Source: JAADEM01 sp965371855 (GTDB taxonomy: Bacteria > Bacteroidota > Bacteroidia > Bacteroidales > Marinilabiliaceae). From it: a DNA stretch of 14,732 nt. The translations under genes and the position numbers were made by a program. Position 1 is the stretch's first letter; every line of letters begins with the position of its first letter. Of the stretch, positions 1 through 5,466 are shown piece by piece. The notes below the pieces were generated by a model. The model did not search any database, had not been told where the DNA came from, and was given only the letters and a program-made list of their open reading frames with translations. The stretch spans positions 1 through 14,732 of the forward strand of contig CBDUZZ010000094.1 of NCBI GenBank assembly GCA_965371855.1. The letters run 5' to 3'.

Positions 1-193
1 CAACAAATAGATTTTATGGAAATAATAGAAGACAGACATAGTAATAAAGGGGACTATTATTGCTTCACAATTACCTGTAGAAAACTGGTTCGATATTATT
101 GGTGAAGCAACAATTGCCGATGCTATTTTAGATAGGTTAATACATGCTTCGTATAGAATAAAATTGTCGGGTGAGAGTTTAAGAAAAAAATAG
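1..193 (+). pseudogene. istB: IstB-like IS21 helper ATPase, 3' fragment with frameshift
   Basis: This is the C-terminal end of an IstB-type AAA+ ATPase, which assists the IstA transposase of IS21-family elements. The 5' part lies outside the window. Frame 1 gives MEIIEDRH at 16-39. After a run of four G at 49-52 the typical IstB ending continues one base over, with IIASQLPVENWFDIIGEAT, then DAILDRLIHASYRI and KLSGESLRKK, stopping at 191-193. Reading three G instead of four would restore one frame, so this is a one-base insertion or a sequencing error in a homopolymer. Direct repeats of the kind found at IS21 ends follow at 237-277. The family assignment is firm. Whether the gene is truly broken depends on the read accuracy at 49-52. 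Confidence 0.85.
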
Positions 194-236
194 TAATTTT
201 GTCAGTGTATAGCATTTTGTATTACTAAACCTGATG

Positions 237-290
237 GGGGGTCAACATCACCGGATCAGGGGGTCAGTATCACCGGAATTTCCAATTACA
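237..290. repeat. Right-end repeats of an IS21-family element
   Basis: Two 19-bp direct repeats lie at 237-255 and 259-277 with a 22-bp period. Both follow the pattern GGGGGTCARYATCACCGGA and match at 17 of 19 positions. Multiple short repeats just outside istB are the usual layout of IS21 ends, where the transposase binds. The exact outer edge is not certain. A CA dinucleotide at 289-290 is a plausible terminus, because IS21 ends commonly read TG...CA, and the sequence after it looks like part of a different gene. Confidence 0.7.
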
Positions 291-575
291 GTTCATTCAA
301 AAATCTCTTTTAGCTACAAAGAAAAACATTCGGATTCGGCACCATTTCTAACTCGGGATAGATTATTATTAGAAATCAAAAAAAAGGAGTCCCAAATAAT
401 CGGTTATAAGAAAAGCCATATTAATTTATCTGAATACTGGCTAGTATTGATTATTGGTTCCTTAAATTCTGCCTCTTACAAGTATGACCAAAGAACTAAT
501 TACGAATGTGATTCAAAGTTTGACAGAGTATATTTAAAAACGGACTTTGATAACGACATAATAAAAATAAAATAA
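291..575 (+). pseudogene. 3' part of a gene of unknown function, truncated by the IS21 end
   Basis: The frame is open up to the TAA at 573-575 and encodes about 94 residues after the presumed IS edge. The tail looks like a genuine globular C-terminus: LLLEIKKKESQI, then SEYWLVLIIGSLNSASY and KFDRVYLKTDF. It resembles the C-terminal strand-rich end (YWL-IIGS and FDR-YL patterns) of uncharacterised Bacteroidota proteins, but I cannot name the family. The only ATG in frame, at 234, lies inside the IS21 repeats, so the original start and most of the gene are missing. A structured repeat begins directly after the stop codon. It is most likely a remnant left by IS insertion, but a short fused reading frame is still possible. 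Confidence 0.5.
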
Positions 576-690
576 CGCCAGTGCTACAACAATTAAGCAT
601 CGTATAAGGCGTAGCCGCAATATGTGTCCCGAGGCATCGGGATTGAAGTAAGCTCGTGCGGTGGGGTCATACCTTATATTATTGTGGAAT
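576..690. repeat. Nested palindromic intergenic repeat after a stop codon
   Basis: This non-coding stretch starts immediately after the TAA at 575 with CGCCAGTGCTACAAC and folds as nested stems. TATAAGG (603-609) pairs with CCTTATA (672-678), CCGCA (615-619) with TGCGG (657-661), and CCCGA (628-632) with TCGGG (637-641). A weak outer pairing joins CAAT (590-593) and ATTG (681-684). Pieces beginning AACGCCAGTGC directly downstream of stop codons recall a dispersed repeat in Bacteroidota genomes, an assignment from memory rather than from a search. It could act as a transcript-end structure or as a recombination or mobile site. Only one copy is present here. Confidence 0.5.
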
Positions 691-804
691 CAATTTTTGT
701 GGTTTCTTTATTTCAAAAACATTAGGGTAGTCTTTTTATCAAATCTCCATATTTCACACAGAGGTTTATTGAAAATGTTCAATCCGGGCAAAAAGTTTTT
801 ATAG

Positions 805-897
805 ATACCGCGCATTTTTCATTATCAGAAAATCATAGTCGCTCTTTCCGAAACGGATAGACTAATGAAAGAAATTGATAAAATTGAGATAGAGTAA
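805..897 (+). pseudogene. Possible C-terminal remnant of an unknown protein
   Basis: After a stop at 802-804 the frame encodes about 30 residues ending IIVALSETDRLMKEIDKIEIE, with TAA at 895-897. The composition looks like a real protein tail: an amphipathic helix followed by a charged end. No start codon or upstream reading frame supports a complete gene. The fragment runs convergently into the toxin gene, whose stop codon begins one base later. The remaining bases 691-804 hold no recognisable gene or repeat. I do not recognise the family, and this could be chance. Confidence 0.25.
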
Positions 898-1242
898 CTA
901 TTTAAAATTGTCAATAATCCTTTGTCTATCTTCATTTTCTTTATCATTCTTATGGTAAATTTCAATGAAGATTATTTTATCTTCTTCTTGGAAATGAGCA
1001 TAGATTAAACGTAAACCCGAATTTACTCCTCGTCCCTTTAATGCTCTACAAGCAATTTTTTTTACCTTTATCACGCAAGTTTCCAAACCTAAATTGTCAA
1101 TACGAAAACTGAACGGAGGTCTTTCAGAAGGAGAAAATTCTAACACCTTTTTTACAACGTCTAAATCAGTCTTTAACGTTCTATATTTTTTCAAGAGTTT
1201 TTTAAAATCTCTTTTAAATTCTGCTAATTCCTCAAAAATCAT
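898..1242 (-). CDS. RelE/ParE-like toxin of a Panacea-type toxin-antitoxin module
   Basis: This 114-residue protein has the size and pattern of the RelE/ParE toxin fold. It starts with a helix MIFEELAEFKRDFKKLLKKY, followed by TLKTDLDVVKKVL, a strand region ending in VIKVKKIACRALKGRG, then SGLRLIYAHF and the final strand and helix IIFIEIYHKNDKENEDRQRI. The GLRLIY and FIEIYHKNDKENEDR segments are the most family-like. Toxins of this fold usually cleave mRNA at the ribosome (RelE) or poison gyrase (ParE), and the sequence alone does not decide between them. Its ATG (1240-1242) overlaps the stop of the upstream HTH-Panacea gene in an ATGA junction, so the two are translationally coupled. The order is antitoxin first. 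Alternative: an inactive RelE-fold protein. Confidence 0.8.
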   Translation of the reverse strand: MIFEELAEFKRDFKKLLKKYRTLKTDLDVVKKVLEFSPSERPPFSFRIDNLGLETCVIKVKKIACRALKGRGVNSGLRLIYAHFQEEDKIIFIEIYHKNDKENEDRQRIIDNFK

Positions 1243-2042
1243 TCTTGTTCAATTTCATTTCCATAATTTCTTACAGAGAAAGGAGCATCTCTATAAAAAG
1301 CTAATTCATAATTTATTTCTTCTCCCTCTTTTGAAGCTAACCAAGGTAAATCTTTGTGAGAATAATTACTTATTGCTGCCGCAGACCAGTCGCTCATTTG
1401 TTCAATAACTCTATCAAGGATTTCTGTTTCACTTGCTTTTAATTCTTTTAAATCTGCTTTTTCCAAAGGCAAATACCGTGTTTGTGGATAACCGTGATAT
1501 TCAGTTTTAACACGTTTCAATGTTCCTCCCTCAATCATTTGATTGATAATTACATTTAATTTTTGAGGAACAGGTCCATAAGGCAACTTTCTATATTTTG
1601 CACCAGTTAAATGTTCTTCATACAACTCATAGTAGTTAAAATCAGAAAAATACAACAACTTATAAAGGACTGTTTCTCCAACATTTGGTTTTCCTGCACA
1701 TTTTTCTAAAATGTATAATAACACATTTTTAAACTTCTCAATGTTTAAAATAGGAACAGCAATACGTTCTTCAATTATATTAGTGCTTTGTTCATTTTCA
1801 CCATTGATTTCTTGACGAATCTCAAAATCTTTAGACATAAAATCATCTAATGAAAACCCTAATTCCATTGACAACTGTTGTAATTCAAGGATATTAACAC
1901 TTCTATTACCTAATTCGATTTGAGCCAATGATGAACGAGAAACATTAATACTTCTCGCCAAATCTTCTTGAGACAATCCTTTAATCTTACGGAGTTTAGT
2001 TATCCTCTGACCAATCTGCTTTTGTGATAATTTTGTTTTCAT
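1239..2042 (-). CDS. HTH (XRE) plus Panacea/DUF4065 antitoxin
   Basis: This 267-residue two-domain protein starts with an XRE/Cro-type helix-turn-helix at about residues 10-68, with GQRITKLRKIKGLSQEDLA and SRSSLAQIELGNRSVN. After a polar linker comes a Panacea (PanA, DUF4065, SocA-like) domain at about 105-250, with LYKLLYFSDFNYYELY, YRKLPYGPVPQ near 150-160 and SHKDLPW near 228-234. Panacea domains are known as antitoxins that pair with many unrelated toxins; some carry an HTH for autoregulation. Here the partner is the overlapping RelE/ParE-like gene. A good Bacteroidota promoter and an inverted repeat lie just upstream, which fits self-repression (inference). IS21 remnants on both sides suggest the module arrived on mobile DNA. 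Domain calls are firm; the neutralising function is inferred from context. Confidence 0.88.
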   Translation of the reverse strand: MKTKLSQKQIGQRITKLRKIKGLSQEDLARSINVSRSSLAQIELGNRSVNILELQQLSMELGFSLDDFMSKDFEIRQEINGENEQSTNIIEERIAVPILNIEKFKNVLLYILEKCAGKPNVGETVLYKLLYFSDFNYYELYEEHLTGAKYRKLPYGPVPQKLNVIINQMIEGGTLKRVKTEYHGYPQTRYLPLEKADLKELKASETEILDRVIEQMSDWSAAAISNYSHKDLPWLASKEGEEINYELAFYRDAPFSVRNYGNEIEQE

Positions 2043-2070
2043 ACCTATTTATTTTCCTTCGTTTACGGTG

Positions 2071-2101
2071 CAAAGATATGAAATGTTTCAATATAAAACA
2101 A
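2071..2101 (-). promoter_or_regulatory. Bacteroidota-type promoter for the toxin-antitoxin operon
   Basis: Read on the minus strand, TATCTTTG (2078 to 2071) is a full match to the Bacteroidota -7 consensus TAnnTTTG. TTG (2101 to 2099) lies 20 bases upstream as the -33 element. Transcription would start roughly 20-30 bases before the antitoxin ATG at 2042, giving a short leader without a Shine-Dalgarno sequence. Confidence 0.65.
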
Positions 2102-2126
2102 TATTAAGTTTGATTTTAAAACATTT
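2081..2126. promoter_or_regulatory. Candidate operator of the HTH-Panacea regulator
   Basis: AAATGTTT at 2081-2088 and AAACATTT at 2119-2126 form a perfect 8-bp inverted repeat. A smaller pair, AATAT (2090-2094) and ATATT (2101-2105), lies between them. These elements sit within and just upstream of the predicted -33/-7 promoter, where an XRE-type autorepressor would bind. The region is very AT-rich, so some symmetry is expected by chance. Confidence 0.35.
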
Positions 2127-2604
2127 GTACTGTCTAATCGTCCTAAATTGATTAAAAAGTGTTGTTTTAATAAATTGTTAATAACTATCAGAAAATTATT
2201 AGACAATTATTAACTGTCAGTAATATATACATGTATTTGCATCATAGTTCTTTGAAAAGTGTTTTGATGTCGAAATTTCTAAGTGGAGTTTATTTGATAG
2301 TCTGAAAGGGCAACCTGAAAGGGTCATTTAACGGCACAACTCCTCCCTTATCATACCATTATTAGATATGTAAGGAATGGATTGTTTCTGTTATTATTTG
2401 TTTCATTATTTATTAATATATGACGCAGGAAATTTTAAGTGAGTGTAATGAGAACATTGTTTACGCATTTAGAAATTAGACTTTGATTTACCATAATTGG
2501 GAGTTATTGGATTGACGTAGGACAATAGTGTCCCTTTAATTTAAAAATTAAATATTATGAGTAGATTAAAACAAAATCGAAACATTGATAGTTTGATTGA
2601 AAAC
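2127..2604. other. Intergenic region without a recognised gene
   Basis: No convincing coding region is seen on either strand. Visible structure is limited to a direct repeat CTGAAAGGG at 2302-2310 and 2315-2323, and a small hairpin GGACA-ATAG-TGTCC at 2520-2533 followed by a T/A-rich run. There are also two very short reading frames starting at ATG 2420 (19 codons) and ATG 2557. The region separates the toxin-antitoxin promoter from the left end of the second IS21-type remnant and is probably degraded mobile DNA. Confidence 0.5.
2557..2604 (+). pseudogene. Possible 5' stub of a gene cut by an IS21-type end
   Basis: ATG at 2557 opens MSRLKQNRNIDSLIEN and then enters sequence that looks like an IS21 left end, stopping at 2614-2616. 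The residue pattern looks like a natural N-terminus and the hairpin at 2520-2533 precedes it. It is too short to identify, and the supposed interruption at about 2605 is inferred from a TG start of the element. It may be chance. Confidence 0.2.
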
Positions 2605-2657
2605 TGTTTATATTAATTAGAAAGTACCCCACCTATTAATCGAAAAGTATACCACTT
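2605..2657. repeat. Left-end repeats of a second IS21-family element
   Basis: Two 22-bp related direct repeats lie at 2613-2634 (TTAATTAGAAAGTACCCCACCT) and 2636-2657 (TTAATCGAAAAGTATACCACTT), with a 23-bp period and 16 of 22 identical positions. The AAAGTAnnCCACyT pattern ahead of an istA start is the usual left-end layout of IS21 elements. These repeats differ from the GGGGGTCA-type repeats at 237-277, so the two ends belong to different IS21 subgroups. The outer boundary near TG at 2605 is a guess. Confidence 0.6.
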
Positions 2658-2695
2658 AGTAAATCTTGAATGTCAAAAAAAGACGTTCAATAAAC

Positions 2696-2800
2696 ATGAT
2701 AAGTATGTATACTAAACAAGAAATAATATTACGAAGCCATCGTGATGGATCAAGTCGGCGGCAAATAACGAGAGAATTGGGCTTAAGCCGCCCAATGCTG
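2696..2800 (+). pseudogene. istA: IstA transposase, N-terminal fragment
   Basis: From ATG 2696 the frame encodes a helix-turn-helix segment typical of IS21 transposase N-termini: MYTKQEIILRSH, then GSSRRQITRELGLSRPML. Full IstA proteins run to several hundred residues with a DDE catalytic core. Here the similarity ends after about 35 codons, and the frame runs into an unrelated hairpin at 2802-2820 and then another gene's start. The second helper gene and right end are absent, so the element is immobile on its own. The assignment rests on the HTH pattern plus the left-end repeats just upstream. Confidence 0.6.
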
Positions 2801-2801
2801 G

Positions 2802-2820
2802 CGCGGATTTATAATCCGTG
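2802..2820. repeat. Hairpin at the istA breakpoint
   Basis: CGCGGATT (2802-2809) pairs with AATCCGTG (2813-2820) around a 3-base loop, giving an 8-bp stem with one G-T wobble. It falls exactly between the istA fragment and the next gene's start, so it may be an extragenic palindrome that mediated or marks the junction. Confidence 0.5.
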
Positions 2821-2827
2821 TCCCCGA

Positions 2828-3152
2828 ATGATAGAACTGGATTTATTTCCCACACTTGAAATAGGATGGCTTAATGGATGGATTTTATTATGTCTGTTTT
2901 ATTTGATATATGGTGTTTTTCTTATGACATTTTCAAAAGATGTTAGAGATTTGTATTGCTATAGGCTCATGGTTTGCACTATTCGTATTAATTATCCCTA
3001 AATTTTTCGGTCATTTTAGAACTTTAGCGGAGGAAGAAGCCTGTTTGGAACAATACGGTGATTTATATCGTGCCTACATGAAACGTGTACCACGATATTT
3101 CCTGATTAAAACCCCACCGCTGTCTGGGCACAAGGCCACTGACAGGGTATGA
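2828..3152 (+). pseudogene. Isoprenylcysteine carboxyl methyltransferase-like gene with internal deletion
   Basis: The N-terminal piece starts at ATG 2828 in frame 2 and reads LEIGWLNGWILLCLFYLIYG, then VFLMTFSKDV. This is the first membrane segment of the small integral-membrane methyltransferases of the ICMT/PEMT type in Bacteroidota. From about 2955 the match resumes in frame 3 with IAIGSWFALFVLIIPKFFGH and then FRTLAEEEACLEQYGDLY and RAYMKRVPRYF, the conserved C-terminal EE...YGxxYxxYxxRVPRF motif of this family. Such proteins are commonly near 200-230 residues. Here the middle, roughly a hundred or more residues with the remaining membrane helices and much of the cofactor region, is missing, and the halves are out of frame. 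The tail runs into a palindrome before the TGA at 3150. The gene is almost certainly dead. Confidence 0.7.
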
Positions 3153-3202
3153 AAACTATCTCCTTTACTCCCTGTCTGCAGTCGAAAACTCTGACAGCGG
3201 CA
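3115..3202. repeat. Four-arm nested palindrome downstream of ftcD
   Basis: CCGCTGTC (3117-3124) is the inverted complement of GACAGCGG (3193-3200). Inside it, GACAGGG (3141-3147) is the inverted complement of CCCTGTC (3170-3176). Each half also carries its own CTGTC/GACAG pair, so the region can form either one long nested stem or two side-by-side hairpins. It lies just beyond the ftcD stop on the far side and ends the methyltransferase remnant. It resembles paired REP units and may also end minus-strand transcription from ftcD. Confidence 0.6.
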
Positions 3203-3250
3203 CCTTTTCGTAAATCCTTTTCCTATACTTAGATAAGTCTCTGTGTTAGC

Positions 3251-4948
3251 CTATCCTTCAATTTTCTTATTCACAATCTCAAGTATCTCCTTCTCCTCTT
3301 TAAGGGTTTTCTCCTCTATCTCCTTTCCTTCAGCAAGTATCTTCTCAACAAAGTTTTTATCATCCAGTCCGGCAGCATTGATTTTCACATTCAGGTATGC
3401 ACCCATAACAGCACTACGTACACACAAAGCACCAACACCGGCATCTGACACAGAATTAGGATTGCCCACTTCAGCCATAGCACGAATAACCTCAAGACTC
3501 TCATAAGATTTCTTCATAACTCTTAACGGCACTTCAATTGCATATTTTGTAGCTTCCTGAATTGCCTGTTTACGTGCCATCTTCTCATCATCCGTACTCT
3601 TAGGCAACCCAAAGGCATCCATAATTTTATTAAAAGCATTTGTATCCTCATCAACCAGTTTTAGTAACTCCTGCTGAATAGCCATCCCCTTTTCAGCCCA
3701 ATCGCTGAACTCTTCCCAACGATCATCCCAACCACGCTTGTGTGACGACAAGTTGGCAACCATAGTTCCTAGCGAAACCCCCAAAGCACCAACATAAGCT
3801 GAGATTGAACCACCACCCGGAGCAGGAGATTCAGAAGCTGTCTCATCAGCAAACTCTGTCAGGTTCATATCAACTAATGACTTTTTGCTCTTATCTTTTA
3901 GAAGGTACTCAATTATTTTCTTATCGGGGTCGAAGGTATAAAGGTCATCAAGACCAAGTGATTTCACAGCAATTTTTATTATCTCCTTTTCCGGTATTCC
4001 GGTTGAACGGTTCTGCATTTTAAGGAAGTATTTTCCTGCATCAAGCATCGCCCTTAACGGAACCATACCAACAAGTTCAGAACCTGTAACACGCAACCCG
4101 CGTGCATTACATCTCTCGTACACAGCATCGTATGCTTCATGAAGCGAAGTAACGGTAATGTCAGTCAGGTTCATTGATATTTGAGCAATGCTAAACTCTT
4201 CGATGTACCAACCGATAGCCTTTACTGTCTTCAACATTCCGGGAATCATAACCGGTTTTCCATTTTCATCTTTTACTATCTTTCCTGTAACAGGGTTACC
4301 CTCGCGCTTTACCCGGCCTCGCTCTCGCACGTCAAAAGCCACGGCATTAGCACGACGAGTAGATGTAGTGTTAAGGTTTACGTTGTAAGCTATCAGAAAA
4401 TTCCTTGCTCCAACAGCAGTTACACCTGATTTGGCAACCTCTTCATTCCATACGGAAGGCCCAAAGTCCGGTTTCCACTCTTCTGTAACAATTCGCTTAG
4501 GAACAGCTTCATACTCTCCCTCACGACAGGCAGCAAGATTACGGCGGTTCTTGTCACGGGCAGCAAACTCGTAACAATAAACAGGTACATTCAACTCCTC
4601 GCCTATTCTTTTTGCCAGTTTGTGAGCATACTCAACCGTTTCTTCCATAGTGATATTGGAAATCGGTATCAGAGGACACACATCAGTGGCACCAAAACGC
4701 GGATGTGCTCCTTTTTGATGTCGCATATCAATCAACTCCTTTGCTTTCTTAACAGCCAGAAACGCAGCCTCAACAACATCATCAGGTGTACCAACAAAAG
4801 TAACGACAGTTCGGTTCGTAGCTTTTCCGGGATCAACATCCAGAAGTTTAACTCCGTCAACACTCTCAATCTCATTAGTTATCTGCTTAATGATATTCAT
4901 ATCACGCCCCTCACTAAAATTGGGCACACACTCAATTAGTTTTTCCAT
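3251..4948 (-). CDS. ftcD: Bifunctional glutamate formiminotransferase / formiminotetrahydrofolate cyclodeaminase
   Basis: This 565-residue enzyme performs the last steps of folate-dependent histidine breakdown. It transfers the formimino group from N-formimino-glutamate to tetrahydrofolate, giving glutamate, then deaminates 5-formimino-THF to 5,10-methenyl-THF and ammonia. The formiminotransferase N-terminal subdomain spans about 1-180, with ECVPNFSEGRD, HQKGAHPRFGATDVCPLIPI and CYEFAARDKNRR. His82 matches the catalytic His82 known from mammalian FTCD. The second subdomain covers about 181-330 and a short linker leads to the cyclodeaminase domain (about 358-563), with SPAPGGGSISAYVGALG and GNPNSVSDAGVGAL. 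The length matches the fused two-domain form. It is cytoplasmic and downstream of hutI on the same strand, but 518 bp of palindromes separate them, so it may have its own promoter. Confidence 0.96.
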   Translation of the reverse strand: MEKLIECVPNFSEGRDMNIIKQITNEIESVDGVKLLDVDPGKATNRTVVTFVGTPDDVVEAAFLAVKKAKELIDMRHQKGAHPRFGATDVCPLIPISNITMEETVEYAHKLAKRIGEELNVPVYCYEFAARDKNRRNLAACREGEYEAVPKRIVTEEWKPDFGPSVWNEEVAKSGVTAVGARNFLIAYNVNLNTTSTRRANAVAFDVRERGRVKREGNPVTGKIVKDENGKPVMIPGMLKTVKAIGWYIEEFSIAQISMNLTDITVTSLHEAYDAVYERCNARGLRVTGSELVGMVPLRAMLDAGKYFLKMQNRSTGIPEKEIIKIAVKSLGLDDLYTFDPDKKIIEYLLKDKSKKSLVDMNLTEFADETASESPAPGGGSISAYVGALGVSLGTMVANLSSHKRGWDDRWEEFSDWAEKGMAIQQELLKLVDEDTNAFNKIMDAFGLPKSTDDEKMARKQAIQEATKYAIEVPLRVMKKSYESLEVIRAMAEVGNPNSVSDAGVGALCVRSAVMGAYLNVKINAAGLDDKNFVEKILAEGKEIEEKTLKEEKEILEIVNKKIEG

Positions 4949-4980
4949 AATTATTTTATTTAAATAATTGACGTTCTTTT

Positions 4981-5019
4981 TTTGTCATGATTTTTGCATT
5001 CGCAAAAATTCATGCCAAA
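4981..5019. repeat. 39-bp self-palindromic repeat, copy 1 (upstream of ftcD)
   Basis: TTTGTCATGATTTTTG, a short spacer, then GCAAAAATTCATGCCAAA forms a hairpin with perfect arms ATTTTTGC (4990-4997) and GCAAAAAT (5002-5009). A second 39-bp copy lies at 5412-5450. Compared in inverted orientation the two share the first 16 and last 6 bases and about 29 of 39 in total. Compared in direct orientation they share about 28 of 39, so orientation is ambiguous because each copy is itself palindromic. Confidence 0.65.
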
Positions 5020-5023
5020 AATA
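5016..5023 (-). promoter_or_regulatory. Possible ftcD -7 promoter element
   Basis: On the minus strand TATTTTTG (5023 to 5016) fits TAnnTTTG and lies about 70 bases before the ftcD start at 4948. No good -33 TTG is found 19-20 bases upstream, where the GC-rich hairpin at 5041-5062 sits, so this remains a weak candidate. Confidence 0.25.
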
Positions 5024-5040
5024 AATATTTTATCGTATCT

Positions 5041-5089
5041 ACCCGGGGTTAACACCCCGGGTTATTAATATTAAACCCCTAACGGGGTT
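5041..5089. repeat. Two adjacent GC-rich hairpins
   Basis: ACCCGGGG (5041-5048) and CCCCGGGT (5055-5062) form a perfect 8-bp stem with a 6-base loop. AACCCC (5074-5079) and GGGGTT (5084-5089) form a second stem with a 4-base loop. They sit in otherwise AT-rich DNA. CCCGGGGTT/AACCCCGGG and AACCCCTAACGGGGTT units of this kind look like Bacteroidota extragenic palindromes (from memory). A weaker hairpin, TGATG-CGTT-CATCA, follows at 5117-5130. The bases 5131-5344 hold no recognised gene. Confidence 0.65.
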
Positions 5090-5344
5090 GGGTTTTGTAA
5101 CATACAACTATTATAATGATGCGTTCATCATCCGGAATGTTTTTATCCCCGGGACATCATCTATAATGTTTTTTTTCTAAATGTCTTATTTAAAAATTCC
5201 ATTTCCCCTTTAAAGAAAATAGTTATTGAGTCCCTAAAGATTCCATTATATGACTTTGAACTGCTATGAATTTTATTTTTCATTCTAATTTTTAATAGTT
5301 TATCTTTTAAAATACTTTACAACTCAATTCCTATAAAGAGTATT

Positions 5345-5389
5345 GCTCCGTAGGAGCTAAATATTATTAGCCACGGGCATAGCCCGTGG
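5345..5389. repeat. Two adjacent tight hairpins
   Basis: GCTCC-GTA-GGAGC (5345-5357) and CCACGGGC-ATA-GCCCGTGG (5371-5389) are perfect palindromes with 3-base loops and 5-bp and 8-bp stems. They are 13 bases apart. The 3-base loops and compact size are typical of REP-type extragenic palindromes handled by REP-associated tyrosine transposases. No such transposase gene is present in the window. Confidence 0.65.
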
Positions 5390-5411
5390 AAGACAGAAAC
5401 AAATATTGTCG

Positions 5412-5450
5412 TTTGGCGAGATTTTTGATTTTTTCAAAAATCATGACAAA
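5412..5450. repeat. 39-bp self-palindromic repeat, copy 2 (downstream of hutI)
   Basis: TTTGGCGAGATTTTTG, a 6-base spacer, then CAAAAATCATGACAAA contains the perfect 9-bp arms GATTTTTGA and TCAAAAATC. It lies 16 bases beyond the hutI stop codon and pairs in sequence with the copy at 4981-5019. Together they bracket a 392-bp non-coding interior. It could also act as a transcript-end hairpin for hutI. Confidence 0.65.
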
Positions 5451-5466
5451 CATATACCTGTCATTT

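Noticed and set aside
576..690. Integron attC-like recombination site
   Set aside because: The element is an imperfect nested hairpin after a stop codon, but the opposite end lacks a GTTRRRY-type core, no integrase is present, and no second site is seen.
1094..1408. Plus-strand reading frame of 104 codons
   Set aside because: It lies antisense across the toxin and antitoxin genes, whose frames show clear domains; its translation is low-complexity.
2420..2479. 19-codon frame MTQEILSECNENIVYAFRN
   Set aside because: Too short, with no promoter, homology pattern or partner; likely chance.
1..2820. One intact IS21 transposon carrying the toxin-antitoxin genes
   Set aside because: The istB end lies outside and points away from the module, the terminal repeats of the two ends differ, and istA stops after about 35 codons.
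3243..3506. Plus-strand reading frame rich in serine and isoleucine
   Set aside because: It is the complement of the FtcD C-terminus, a well-conserved gene.
5041..5389. CRISPR array or riboswitch between hutI and ftcD
   Set aside because: The palindromes differ from each other in sequence and spacing, with no regular repeat-spacer pattern and no recognisable ligand-binding fold.
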